This document shows positions 25,152 through 36,884 of a DNA stretch of 64,000 nucleotides, one piece after another (the stretch's first letter is position 1; each line of letters opens with the position of its first letter). The stretch lies in the NCBI GenBank assembly GCA_008711295.1, contig VUYV01000036.1, positions 261,187-325,186 on the forward strand, given 5' to 3'. The notes below the pieces were generated by a model. It was not told where the DNA came from and did not search any database. It was given only the letters and a program-made list of their open reading frames with translations. Source of the DNA: Anarhynchus alexandrinus (Eukaryota; Chordata; Aves; Charadriiformes; Charadriidae). Both the position numbers and the translations under genes were made by a program.

Positions 25152-28100
25152 TAATTTCAATTGATAAAGGAAAAGCAAATTAAAACTTAGACCGTTCTGG
25201 TCTTCTCTGATTTGCAGCTAAGGTAGTCTTTACACTGGTGAAGTGAATGTAAAAAATAATTGGTTTGGCGTCTTAAAAACATATATACATTTGGGCAAGA
25301 TGTAAACAGCTTCCCCAGATGTAAGACAATAAAGAATCAGGCAGCAGAACATTATCTGCTGCACTTAAATCTTCTCCTGCTCTACAAATCTTTCCAGTGA
25401 AAGGTTAAAAAAAAAAAATTAACATGCTGTCAATGCCATGTGTTATTTCAAACAACAATGTATGGAAATATGCAGGAGAGGCAAATTATGCTTTATAAAG
25501 AAAAAGAAATACTTGAATGATTTAACATATATATAGCAAGAAAACAGAAGGGAGAAGTGCTATGGATGGAACGAGCACCTGTTTCTCTTAGTAGTATCAT
25601 CCACCAACAGCTTATTTTCCAAACTGTAGCTTTGTGTTGCTGACACTTCTATGCAGGGTCCACATCAGCATTTGCTACTTCTACATGAAAACTTGTGAAC
25701 AAGCTAGAAACAGGGCGTCCAAGTCGACTGCACAAGAGCTGTCCCTTTAGATATGGGGTTCATGTTATAAGTCTGCTCCTAAGAAAATATTTTGCCATCT
25801 CTCTTCCCATCCCAGGCACTCCTTATGTGTTAGCTGGTACTCTGTGTAACTACCTGTTTAGGAATGTCATATTGTTGGTAGCTTTTCCCAATTTGTGGCT
25901 GGAATGTGAAGACAATTGAAGTACTCTTCTAATTGCTTTCTCTTATGGAGGGTATGCAAAAAGGCTTTTGTCTGCTGTTTTGTGTATGAGTGGAAAAGTC
26001 TGAAATGTAGCTCTTCGTAACACATTTTTTTCATGTTGGTAAAGATGGCTGTCAGAAGACTTAATAAATCCTAAGCTTTATATTGGGCTCTTCTTCTTAA
26101 CATATTGAATCCCGTTAAAATAATATTAATTGCAATAAACGTTGAATTAATGATCTGAGAACTCTGTAGTGTAGAAGACCTGGTAAAAGTCTTCGGCTGT
26201 ATCTACTGGACAGTATAGTGTGGTTTTGATCTCAGATAAAGAAATACCGTCTCTAAAGAGAAAGTGACATGTTTTGAGGGTGAAATAAGAAGCAGAAGGG
26301 TTTGTTTTGTTTTATTAATCACAAATTCTACCATATCATGGATGGTTTTTGTGACTGGGATAATTTCTACAATTTGAGTGTCACAGGAAGAATACTGGTT
26401 TAAATATGGTGTCTTTAAAATGGTGTTTGGGGAAGAGATATGTTTTTTTCTGCTTGAAAAGTCACAGGGTGACTTTTGTCTTTGATTACAAGAGAGAAGA
26501 AGCAAACCAGACCTCTAATAACTTCCTCTGAAGATGCTGCTTTTTATATCCTCTGTACATGCAGTCTATCTTTATCACACTGCTTTTTCTTTTACTTTCA
26601 AACTGTATTTTGCTTATTTAAAGGTAAGGACATCTTTTCCTGTATGGGTGACTATGCAGAGCTCTGCCATGTGAAAGTCATAGACTTATCTGGAGAACAA
26701 GGGGGTAGAGCCAAGAGTAGAATTAAAGCAGAGTATTAGGAGGTGGCTGCCAAAGGCTGGCAGCTGTTTTAAATGGCAAGGTATGTTACATCATATTCTT
26801 TCATATACACTTGCTTTATTTAATAGTGTTAACCAGAGATCTCAGCATCCATTTGCATAAGATCCAGGCTAAGAGAGAGAACAGACACTCATGGCCATAC
26901 TGAAGAAAAAAAAGGGAATGCTAAGGAAATGGTTCAGCAGAAAGCTTTTATGATAATAAATGGATCTGTTCCCTGAAATGAGACTTCTCGGGTGGATGGC
27001 GGCATACGAAGAATTCAGAACACATCGCCTTTAAAAAAACAACACACAGACATAATGTTTTTTATCGTGCAGAAAATAGAATCTGTAAACTCCAAAAGGG
27101 ATAGCTAGCACAGCAATCCATTCTGCATACAGGTAATATAATGAGCATTGTGAAACAGGTTACATGAACTGGAAACGCAGTAAGCAGCAAGTGAATGAAT
27201 GCCAGCCTTCAGGAGGTTGTCAGCTCAGTATATGAATGGGAGACGTTTTATTTAGTGGTGTTGCTATTCCACAGACTGCCGATATCAAGTGCTGTGTGCT
27301 CTTCCTGTAGACCTTCTCACGAGCAGGATTTCTTACAGTATGTCTCTCTTCCTTTCTCATGCAGCACTGCCTCTTGCCGTAAGCATAGCAATACTTCTGA
27401 CTGCACCATACTTCATGATTTAACTGGAAAACTGTCAGTCCCTTTAACACAAATCTTTTCTTCATCTCTCAAACACTCATCACTGCTGCTTTTGCTGTTG
27501 CTGCCATGGATGAGGTGACCAATGAGTTAGTTTTGCTCCCACCACAACCTCCTTGTCCGAAGAGCACCGTGACATTGGGACACTTGAGGTGCACCAGGTG
27601 AGGGGAAGCAGGCGTCAGTGTAGCAGATCTGGTTAGTTTGCTCATAACACTGCTTTGGCATAAGACTACAATTCATATCACTGTGTTGATAAAGCCTTAA
27701 AACCCTGATGTGTCTTTCGGGCTTTCTATAGAGTGTTGACAAAAAGAATGGAATCATTTATTTTGAAAATATCAGACAATTTGAGTGCATTTCAATACTT
27801 AATTTTTTTCCTGCATCCCATACACCAAATCCATAGATTTCAGAAAAAATAAAAAAAAGGGGAAGGAGGATTTTAGGTTGAAGTAGTTCTGAAATTACCA
27901 TTGTGCTACCTCCAACGAATTAGCCATCTGTGAGCAACATTACTGTACTGTACAATAACAGTATCTACTGTTATGTTTTCTCTTTCCTCAAGAGCTTAAA
28001 AAATATTATTTTTCAATACCAATAATATAACCAAATGGCAACAAGACTTGTTTGAAAGTACAACATTTATGAAGTGTTTCATCTTTTTTATAATAAAACA

Positions 28101-28789
28101 TTGACCTGTATTCATGCATCCCTTTAGGATTATAGGAGGACTGTGTGCATGCTTATGTGACAGAAATGACCCTACTAAAAAATTTTAAATGACCGTTTCA
28201 ATGACAGGCTTCTACATTGCTGTCAGTTAAATTAGCTCACTTGCTACAGGCTGAAGTCTCCCTGGGAACATGGTCAGAGCTGTAATGGGAGCTGACAAAC
28301 GTAAAGATCGTTCGACTGATGGAATATGTAAAGAAACTCAGAATAGTAAACCATCTCTTCCATGCAACTGTAAAGTACAAAATAAAAAAATGGCAGGAAC
28401 AAAATAATCACAAGGACAAAAAGGGAAAGGACAAATTTAATTTACACAAGAAATGAGAAAAAATCTGCCAGTATGCGCTCAGAGGCAAGCACAAGCCAGA
28501 GTCAGAGGAAAGTGGCAAGAATTCAGAGACAGATAATCTCCGCAGTAAATTTTAGTATTTAAATAATCTGTATAATTTGATCTTCCATGAAAAAGAAAAC
28601 AGAAAATCATGAGTTTTTCAGTCTTTCTCTGTGTTTCTGAAGCACTAACATTTTTGAAACGTTAATCTTAGAGCTTTCTTTGTCCATAAGTGGTGTTACT
28701 TTACTCCCACCCTATTGATAATATAATATTTAATTCTACCCAAGCACAGAAACACTCATCTAGCGGGCACACAGGGCATGGTGTGTCCG
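25152..28789. other. unique AT-rich non-coding DNA
   Basis: No recognisable gene or transposon. AATAAA occurs at 25,328-25,333. A segment near 26,640-26,720 is weakly reminiscent of an antisense MIR-like element (GGGTAGAGCCAAGAGTAGAATT), below what I would call. Confidence 0.5.
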
Positions 28790-28920
28790 CTGGTGTAGAA
28801 TAGCATGTGGGAAGGGTACCTCTTCGAAGGAGGAACATGCCACTGATCGAGCACCAGGCACCATTCTGTGGCCATCTGCACAGGTGAAGGGCACTTATCC
28901 TACCTGACCCTCAAGGCAGA

Positions 28921-29949
28921 ATGGCAGGCACTCGTCTGAGAGCAAAGGCTGCAGCCTGGGGGCCTCTCCACCATCTCCCCCAGTGGTGGCTGGTTCCTTC
29001 ACCCAGAGGGAGCTGCTGAAGGGAGACGCTGCAGTGCAGACCTTAGACTGCTGGAGGTGCCTCGACCTTTCTCCTGGGGCAGGGATAGACAGCAGACCAG
29101 CCTGCAAAAGGTGTGCCCCGGGTGGAGGACCTCCTGCAGCAGGCGGTGAGGAGGCTGTGTAGCATCAGGGAGGCTGAGAAGGAAACAGGCAGCTGGTTAC
29201 AAGTGCTGTCTGCAGTGGACCCACAGCCCACGGCCAAACAGCTAAAAACTTCCACACCGGCGCACACAGAAGGGAGGGGGACAGTAACACAGAAGGAAAG
29301 GACCAGCAGGAAGAAGAAACTTCCCCTAAAAACTGAGGTGCTCTTGCAGAACCGCTTCACCACACAGCAGATTGAAGAGGAGAGACCCATTGGACCAGGA
29401 TAGACACTGGAGCTGAGAAAGGCAACCTGATCTGCTCCCTGTATAACAACCAGCACAACTAAGAAAAGACAATGGGTGATAGTAGTAGGCGACTCTCTTC
29501 TGAGAGGTACAGAGAAACCCATTTGCTGACCTGATCGACTCTCTAGAGAGGCATGCTGCTTACTGGGTGCTCATATCAGGGATGTCACTGAGAGACTACC
29601 AGGTCTTGTACAGTCCTCTATTATCCACTGCTGTTGTTTCACGTGGGAGCCAGTGACACAGCCAGGAGCAACCTGAGGACTATCAAGAAGGATTACAGAG
29701 CCCCGGAGTGCAGGTATTTTTCATCAGTTTTCCTGGTCAAAGAGGAGGTGGTTGATAGGGCCAGGTGAATCTGGCAAATCAACAAATGGCAACAGGACTG
29801 GTGCCACAGCCAGGGGTTTGGCTACTTAGACCGTGGGACTTGCTTTGAGAAACCTGGTGTACTGGAACCTGATGGGGTCCGCTTGTCAGAGAAGGGGAAG
29901 AGTATCTTTGGTCACAGGCTTGTGAAGCTCAAGAAGAAGGCTCTAAACT
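28921..29949 (+). pseudogene. CR1 ORF1 remnant with SGNH/GDSL esterase-like domain
   Basis: CR1 ORF1 products are nucleic-acid-associated proteins, and many carry a C-terminal SGNH-hydrolase (esterase) domain. Here the N-terminal part reads 'VEDLLQQAVRRLCSIREAEK' at 29,116-29,175, a charged, coiled-coil-prone CR1 ORF1 segment. It ends 'LLQNRF' then a TAG at 29,401. The esterase region restarts with block I 'VIVVGDSLLRG' (serine codon 29,494-29,496), loses frame in the middle, and recovers at about 29,791 as 'DWCHSQGFGYLDRG' through 'EPDGVRLSEKGKSIFG' to a stop near 29,947. In the family the last block is normally D-G-V-H-L-S. Here the histidine codon position (29,880-29,882) reads CGC, arginine. 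An in-frame TAG at 29,086 also cuts the N-terminal frame. Identification rests on remembered family motifs. Confidence 0.85.
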
Positions 29950-30109
29950 AGAGTTGCTGGGGAAGAGGAACCTCAATCCATCCCACTCCTACCAGTAAGA
30001 TGCAATGTCAGTAATAGATTCCCAGAGCCTGGAGGAGAGTCACAGGTCAACAGGAGAGTACCTGGAGAGCAGCAAAAGGAATTCCAGCCACTCTCACCAG
30101 TCAGTTATC

Positions 30110-30802
30110 TTCATTGGGGGCCCAACTTAAATGCATCTATGCAAATGCACTTAGCATGTGGAATAAACACGAGGAGTTAGAGATGTGTGCATGCCTCCAG
30201 ACCTATGATCTTATTGGCATCATGGAGACATGGTGGGAACCCCGGACCACCGGGGAATGGATGAGGAACCCACCGAGAGCTCATGGGTCAGGATTAAAGG
30301 GAGGGCAGGGACAGGTGATGTTACAGTGTGGGTATGCTCCAGGCCACCCGACCAGGAAGACCGAGCAGATGAGGCCCTCTATAGACAGATAGGAGCAGCT
30401 TCATGTTCACAAGCCCTAGTCCTCATGGGGAACTTCAACCACCCTGATATCTGTTAGAAGGACAACACAGCAGGGCATAGGCAATCCAGGAGGTTCCTGG
30501 AATGTGTTGATGATGGGTTCCTTCTCCAAGTGATAGAGGAGCCAATGAGGAGAGGTGCCATGCTAGACATTGTTCTCACCAATAAGGAGGGGCTGGTGGG
30601 GAATGTGAAGCTCAAGGGCAGCCTTGGTTACAGTGACTATGAGATGGTGGAGTTTCAGATCCTCAGGGTGGTGAGGAGGGTGCACAGTAAGTTTGCTACC
30701 CTAGACTTCAGGAGAGCAGACTTTGGCCTCTGCCGGGTCTGCTTGGCAGAGTACTGTGGGATAAATCCCTGGAAGGAAGAGAGGCCTAAGGAAGCTGGTT
30801 AA
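30110..30802 (+). pseudogene. CR1 ORF2 endonuclease (APE-type) remnant
   Basis: The LINE endonuclease nicks target DNA to prime reverse transcription. It starts as 'LKCIYANALSMWNKHEELEM' (asparagine and spacing as in CR1) and keeps 'YDLIGIMETWW' with the catalytic-type glutamate. It then loses part of the domain and shifts frame. From about 30,280 it reads 'VCSRPPDQEDRADEALYRQI', 'ALVLMGNFNHPDIC', a TAG at 30,455-30,457, then 'LDIVLTNKEGLVGNVKLKGS' and 'GYSDYEMVEFQI'. Two expected active-site residues differ from the family: the GDFN aspartate is asparagine (AAC, 30,431-30,433), and the SDH histidine is tyrosine (TAT, 30,638-30,640). The final frame stops at 30,800-30,802. Confidence 0.9.
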
Positions 30803-31287
30803 TATTCAAGGATCACCTCCTCCAAGCTCAGGAGTGATGCATCCCAACAAAGAGGAAGTAAGGCAAAAAAAGCCAGGAGGCCTACATGGATGAAAAAGGA
30901 GCTCCTGGAGAAATTCAGACTCAAAAAGGAAGGCTACAAACAGTGGAAGCAAGGACAAGTAGCCTGGAAGGAATACAGAGAAATTGTCTGAGCATCCAGG
31001 GGTCAGGGTAGGAAAGCTAAAGCCCTGAGAGAATTAAATTTGGCCAGGGATGTTAAGGGCAACAAAAAAAGTCTCTATAGGTATGTCAGTGATAAAAGCA
31101 AGACTAGGGAAAATGTGGGCCCTCTCCGAAAGGAAATGGGAGACCCGGTCACCCAGGATATGGAGAAGGCTGAGGTACTCAATTACTTTTTTGCCTAAGT
31201 CTTCACTGGCAAGTGCCCTAGCCACACCACCCAAGTTGCAGAAGACAAAGGCGGGAACTGGGAGAATGAGGTAACCACCCACTGTAG
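30803..31287 (+). pseudogene. CR1 ORF2 linker between endonuclease and reverse transcriptase
   Basis: This matches, base for base over long runs, the inverted copy at about 45,530-46,020. Shared pieces include GCTGGTTAATATTCAAGGATCACC followed by TCCTCCAAGCTCAGGAG (30,795-30,833 versus about 45,965-46,004), GAGAATTAAATTTGGCCAGGGATG, and GAGAATGAGGTAACCACCC. It is broken by several stops and frame changes. The shared sequence ends near 31,287. Confidence 0.88.
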
Positions 31288-31337
31288 GGGCTTCTGTACA
31301 TCTCGGTTCTACTGAATAGAAATACATAACATAAAGA
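31288..31337 (+). other. deletion junction with about 50 bp of filler
   Basis: Between CACTGTAGG (end of homology to the linker) and CTTGGGGGTGTTGG (restart of homology) there are about 50 bases that match neither side in the 43.96-46.08 kb copy. They include TTCTACTGAATAG and AAATACATAACATAAAGAT. The equivalent points in the inverted copy lie near 45,528 and 44,621, so about 0.9 kb holding the reverse transcriptase palm is absent here. Confidence 0.7.
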
Positions 31338-31928
31338 TACTTGGGGGTGTTGGTGGATGAAAAACTTGACATCGGCCAGCAATGTGTGCTTGCAGCCCGG
31401 AAAGCCAACTGCATCCTGGGCTGCATCAAATGAAGTGTGGCCAGCAGGTTGAGGGAGGTGATTCTGCCCCTTTACTCCACTCTGGTGAGACCCCACCTGG
31501 AGTACTGAGACCAGCTCTGGAGCTCCCAACGTAAGAAGGACATGGATCTGTTGGAGCGCATCCAGAAGAGGGCCACGAAGACAATCAGAGGGTTAGAACA
31601 CCTCTCCTACAAAGACAGGCTGAGAGAATTGGGGTTGTTCTGCCTGGAGAAGAGAAGACTCCAGGGATACCTTATACCAGCTTTCCAGTATCTGAAGGGC
31701 ATCTACATGAAAGCTGGAGAGGGACTTTTTACAAGGGCATGTAGTGATAGGAAGAGGGGTAATGGCTTCAATCTGGAAGAGGGTAGATTTAGATTAGATA
31801 TTAGAAAGAAATTCTTTACTGTGAGGGTGGTGAGACACTGGAACGGGTTGCCCAAAGAAGTTGTGGATGCCCCATCCATAGAGGCGTTCAAGGCTAGGCT
31901 GGATGAGGCTTTGAGAAATCTGGTCTAG
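31338..31928 (+). pseudogene. CR1 ORF2 C-terminal (post-palm) remnant
   Basis: The downstream part of the reverse transcriptase protein. The first segment (31,338-31,540) reads '[20 protein letters not shown]' and '[10 protein letters not shown]', then a TGA. The second, open from 31,542 to a TAG at 31,926-31,928, reads 'MDLLERIQKRATKTIRGLEH', 'KDRLRELGLFCLEKRRLQGY' and 'VRVVRHWNGLPKEVVDAPSI', ending 'ALRNLV'. This 128-codon frame is clearly CR1 but is only a tail fragment. The first M is an internal methionine, not a true start. Confidence 0.93.
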
Positions 31929-32025
31929 TACAAGGTCTCCCTGCCCATGGCAGGGGGGGTTTGGAACTAGATGATCTTTAAGGTCCCTTCCAACCTAAAC
32001 CATTCTATGATTCTATGTTTCTATG
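31929..32025 (+). repeat. CR1 3' UTR and terminal octamer repeat
   Basis: Contains TTGGAACTAGATGATCTTTAAGG then TCCCTTCCAACC, and ends CATTCTATGATTCTATGTTTCTATGG. This is the tail recognised by the CR1 reverse transcriptase in the family. Confidence 0.93.
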
Positions 32026-33548
32026 GTTTCACTGTGTTTCTACAAGCTGAGGAGTGTTTTGGTAATGGGGGCGACATTTGGGAGGACTAGGGTTTCTTTT
32101 AGGGCCGTTCTTCATATTTGCTATTATTTTAATACATCACTTGTATGTATTTGTTATTGGCATTGTACTTTAAAATTGCTTGTTAAAATGTATGCTACTC
32201 TTGGGAACCCTTGGGATCTAATTTGGACACAAGTAGGATCTTTAGAGTCTGATACAGCATTTACTTAAACCAATGGATGTCTTTCAGAGGACTTGGACTG
32301 TGGCCTAAACTCTCACATCTGAGATGAGCTTAAGAAGCCATGTATTGTTTCGATATATCATCACTTATCAGATTAAAATCTATGAAAGCATCCAAAATTT
32401 GAGAACAATTTTTGGTCTTCAGGCAGTATAAATAATTTTAAAACTAAAGAGGCTGTCTGTGTAAAGAGAAAGCATGAACAAAGTTCCAAACCAATATAGA
32501 TTGAATTATGTGGGAGATAAAGTCCAGAACAAGTTTAAAATATAAAATGTAATTTCAGCCATAGTAGTTTTGCTAAATGTATCCTGCTGAAATTGGAAAC
32601 CCATAAAGAAAAGTAATTCAAACAGACCCTTCTTCAAAATCTAGAAATGAGGGTGTGCTGGATCCTGGTTCTCAACCAAGACAATTTCCCCTTTTAAAGT
32701 GTGGCTGTGAAATTAAAATTAACATATGAAGTCCATGTTTTACACTAAATAAATTAGCCCTCATAAACATGTGATAGTAATTTTCTTTAGACATAGAAAA
32801 ATGGGTAACCAAGAGTTATTACTCAGCATATTGTATGTTCTTTTAAGTATAATGAACTTGGTATTTGTTTTCATCAAGTTTTCTATGCTCTATGGTTTGT
32901 ATACAGACTACTGAGAGAAATCTGGGTTATATGAGTTGGAGTTCTCTGGTTTTGTTTCTGGAACTTATTGAATTTTTCTATAAGTTTGATTTATATTCTT
33001 CTCCATCATGGGGTAAAACTTCAAAATTTTTAAAACTTCCTTCCAAAGTGAAGCCTAACAATTTTCTGGATTGAGCTCAACAGTATTTTCAGTTACTGGG
33101 ATATTTTTATAATGACACTAAAAATCAGATGATCTACCCAGGAACCAGTGCTTTTACACCACTAGTTAGTTGCATATATACAAGCACGTAATCAGAAGTC
33201 ATATCAAAATCTTGTATAGCATGTAACAGAGATTGGTTGAGTTTGTCATACAATTTATGCAGAGTTCTCCAGTGAGTAATTGCATTTTTCAGCTGCTTTT
33301 TTCTTTAGTTACTAGAGCCCAGCTATCTGGAAACACAAGGGTTTTTTAGCTTTAGTAAGGATTTCACCATTTAAAAAAAAAGGAATTTATGTGTTTATAT
33401 AAACCCTCTGAGCACTTATATACAGAGAATGTAAAATATATATTCAGGAATATCTGATAGAATATGTAGCATTCACATGTATCCAATAGGCAAAGATTGA
33501 CTTTGGCATGATGAGAAAATCCTTCCTAACTCATAGATCCATGGAGTG

Positions 33549-33571
33549 AAAAGAACCTCCATGGTTCTTTT
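33549..33571. other. perfect 9-bp inverted repeat
   Basis: AAAAGAACC, then a 5-base loop TCCAT, then GGTTCTTTT. No T run or RNA gene context gives it a function. It may be chance or a small cruciform. Confidence 0.6.
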
Positions 33572-36500
33572 GGGTAAGGAGTCAGTTTGGAAGGAGATAG
33601 TAGAAACAAACTAGAAAGATTCTTGATGTCTGTCAATGTCCCAGATTGTGCTTATTGTGTCAGAAGCTGTAGGAAACCTGACTATCTCAGGGATCAAAGT
33701 AACTGGTTTGAGGGGGAAAAAATAGGAAGGTAAGGTTCTTCAGAAACTTAAAACCACCCAGTAACACCTCTGATATTTCCTTGGTCCCTATCAGACCTCC
33801 AACTGTTAGAAGTTTATCAGTGGAGAAATTATGTAGAAAATACAATGTAGGGCAGGACTTGCTGTACATGAACCTCAAAGACATATAGTGAACTGAGATA
33901 ACCAGCTACATCAAGGTCTTCTGCCACGATTACCTTTACCTAAAATACGTATCCCATAGAATTTCTTCTTATGCAAAGGCTTTCCCATTCTTGTGGTTTC
34001 TTCCTTGTGCTATCAATAATCTGCCAAGCCAGTCACTTCATTACAGAAGGCTATCCTCTATTCAAGACTTCCTCCAGATTTGTTTCACTGTTGTTTCTTG
34101 GCAGCAAGGAGGAAACAAGGGAAAAGGAAGAAAAATTATGATAATGAAACCATACGGAATAACTTTTGAGACAGTGGTGAACTGAAACTTCTGCTTAATG
34201 GGAGTGCTAGTAGATCATGACCTCACCTCAAGCCCATAGGCATGAATCAAAGGAGAAAGTGTCCCTGACAAACAGATATAAATGATTGATTGCATTTACT
34301 GAATGTTTGTTCTTCATTTCTCCTTTTAAGGATGACACTTTCATCTCTTTTGTTTTTCTGGACTACTGTTAGCACCTCTCTCTGTGTATCTCTTTCAGCC
34401 ATACCCTACCCCACTCTTCCACCTTCTGTAGACTTCATGAAGCTCATCCATGTTTTCCTGCATTGTACCTAAGGACCACTATGGGTGAATCAAAAGCACT
34501 GAAGGAAAAGTCAGCTTGGTCTCAATTCTGATACCAGGATGAGTTTTCAGCCATCTTGAGGAAGCAGAAGCAATCCTTTTGGACTAAAACATACTCAGAT
34601 GCTGCAATGATTTCAAATTGTTTGGCACAGATAGATCCTATGTAGAACTGAGTTGCTTAGTGTGGCTCTACCTAGAAAACGAATTGTATATTTTTTCCAA
34701 ATTTAAGTGGTTTTTTTGTGGGTACATATGTCTCAAAAAAAAAAGTCAAGTAAGGTCTTTCACAGTAGAAAACCCTTTGGTTTTTTTTCCTAATCTGTTG
34801 CACATCAACTTTTTGAATATTTATTATCACTGTTTGTAGAAACTTTCAACAGATTCCTGTTGTTCAAAGACTCAAGCTAATGATCAGGCTTTTGTGCATG
34901 AATTTCAATTGGTATCCTTAATGCAGATATCATATCCAAAGCCTTCTAAGTTAGAAGCAAATAAAAATTGTCTTTTCAAGCTTCTTAGCAGCTTATTTTA
35001 GCAATAGGATTTACACTGTAAGCACCAATAAGCACCTGGGGAACAGTAATATACATGGCACAATTTTAATGTTTTTTTTTTTAACTTTCCAATTCTTGAT
35101 CTTACTAATTTATAATTGCACTAACACTCCATGATACTGTTTAACATTTGCATAATTTGTCTGTTAAGATTAATATGTTTTCTTTTTTTTTCTAAGGTAC
35201 TAATTTCTAAGTTCTGTTTCAGTAATTAATGTAACGTTACAAGAAAGCAATCCTTGTTATCCATATGTGACCCATATTGTATTTATGCATTGTTGATTTT
35301 AAAATATTGTTTATTTGACCATGTAATCAGAATGATGTTATGATGCCTTTATATTTTAGTAGTTCATCTGGTTTCTTTATCTAAAAAAAGTAAAAATTTT
35401 CTAGTTCTTCCCAATGTTTATACATCACTTTTGTGATCCCTCTTCAGAGTTTAGCATAAATTAAAATGTTTTGCAGAATCAGAAATCTAGTGGCAATAAT
35501 ACAAGAGAAAGTTTAAGGGAGCTTGGATATCCTCAAAAGCAACAGTAACATAAAAATCTATTTATTCCAGGTTTACAGACTCATGGAGCCATGGTTCCTC
35601 AATGAATTTTATACAATATTCAATCTAAAATATTGCATATGCCCTTGCCATGATGTGGACTATAGGTGCCTGTTCCTTCAGCCTGATAAAAATGCGAACA
35701 AGACTTCAAGGGAAGAGGGAGTTTGTATTTCTATGCAGCTATTCTGTATGCAGATAAATAACAAAACCACAAATACTATGTTATGAAAGATACTGTGGTT
35801 TTATGATTAAATTTTCACATGCTAGCAAACTGTGTAACAGCAAGGATAGCTTTCCAAACATCTTGCCAATAAGCTATCTGTTTGTGATAGCTTTGCTAAC
35901 ATTAAAATAGAAAAATCTCTGTTTTTCCCTAAAAACTCTCAGCAACTGAGACTCACAATGAGCTGTGCTATCTGTTACATGGATTGCAAGAGGCAAAATG
36001 TACTTTTATTAGAACTAAAGGCATTGTCCTCTTACTTCAAATTCAGTATATCTTAGTCCTAATCTTTATATTCTGTTGTAGAGAATGTTAAATGCAGCAT
36101 GGATAAAATCCTGTGTACTGAGAGATTTTGCAAGGATCACGGAATTTACTTTAGTAAGAGTTACCCTCTTAGGTTTGCAAGAATTTCAAACATTCAACTG
36201 ATTTCTCTACTGACATTTCTAATAGGCTGATGAGGTTTATGGATGTAGAATAAGTCAAATACCAAAGGCCTTCAGTAGGGAAAACAGCTGTTGACATCAG
36301 TTTTGTCTGGAGGATGCCTTCAGCTTACGAGGGAGAAATATTCAGGAACCAACAAGCCTCACTGCTTGCGTTAGCCATCATACCAGGCTTAGAACTGCCA
36401 GACCAAATCCTTGGTCCAAAGAAAGAAATAGATCTGACATCATCAAATTAGTTTAGACAAAAAGCTAGAAAACAGTCTTTACTGTTCCTTCCTCCTTGTT

Positions 36501-36852
36501 CAAAGTGGATTTTAGCTTAGGAGGTCTGACTACCAGAAGGTTTTCCTTGGAGAACCCCCAATGCCAGAAAGCCTGGGAGTGCTGGCAACATCTCCCTGAG
36601 CTAAGCAGATGGTGTAGTTTACCGGAGTCTGCTACACAGTGGCTTTCCAGTGAGTAAGGGGTGGGAATTAGGAAATATTGGGAAATAGGGATTGCCATTC
36701 TCTAGCTTGTCTGGACTGGAGGAAAAAGGAAGAGAAGGGGACTAGTAGAAGGGAAGCAATATTTCTTCTGGAAGAAAGCAAAGGAGATATATATGGTCAT
36801 TTCTGCTCTGAGTTATAGTATTTTATAAAAAACAGTACAACTTTAGAGTTAT

Positions 36853-36884
36853 AATAAACAATGGAATAACAATAAACAATGGAA
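36853..36884. promoter_or_regulatory. duplicated FOX/SOX-like composite motif
   Basis: The 14-mer AATAAACAATGGAA occurs twice, exactly, separated by TAAC. Each copy overlaps a forkhead-type ATAAACA with a SOX-type AACAATGG. The duplication is seen directly; binding is inference. Confidence 0.25.

Larger units (their letters stand above)
28790..32025 (+). mobile_element. CR1 LINE, near end-to-end but internally deleted
   Basis: An autonomous-type non-LTR retrotransposon copy, the longest in the window. In order it has a GC-richer 5' part, ORF1 remnants with a GDSL/SGNH esterase-like region (to about 29,950), the ORF2 endonuclease (30,110-30,800), a linker (30,800-31,287), a junction where the reverse transcriptase core is missing, the ORF2 C-terminal part (31,338-31,928), a 3' UTR with GGTCCCTTCCAACC, and the terminal ATTCTATG-type repeat ending near 32,025. 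The 5' boundary is uncertain by some tens of bases; similarity is firm from about 28,900. Stops, frameshifts and catalytic substitutions show it cannot encode working proteins. Its 3' end puts it in the same broad group as the copies at 40.5 and 44-46 kb. Confidence 0.95.

Noticed and set aside
26640..26720. possible antisense MIR-like remnant
   Set aside because: Similarity limited to about 20 scattered bases. It lacks the diagnostic CORE or the cytosine-rich block.
29043..29522. 159-codon minus-strand frame over CR1 ORF1
   Set aside because: Shadow of the plus-strand CR1 ORF1 region, with no recognisable protein.
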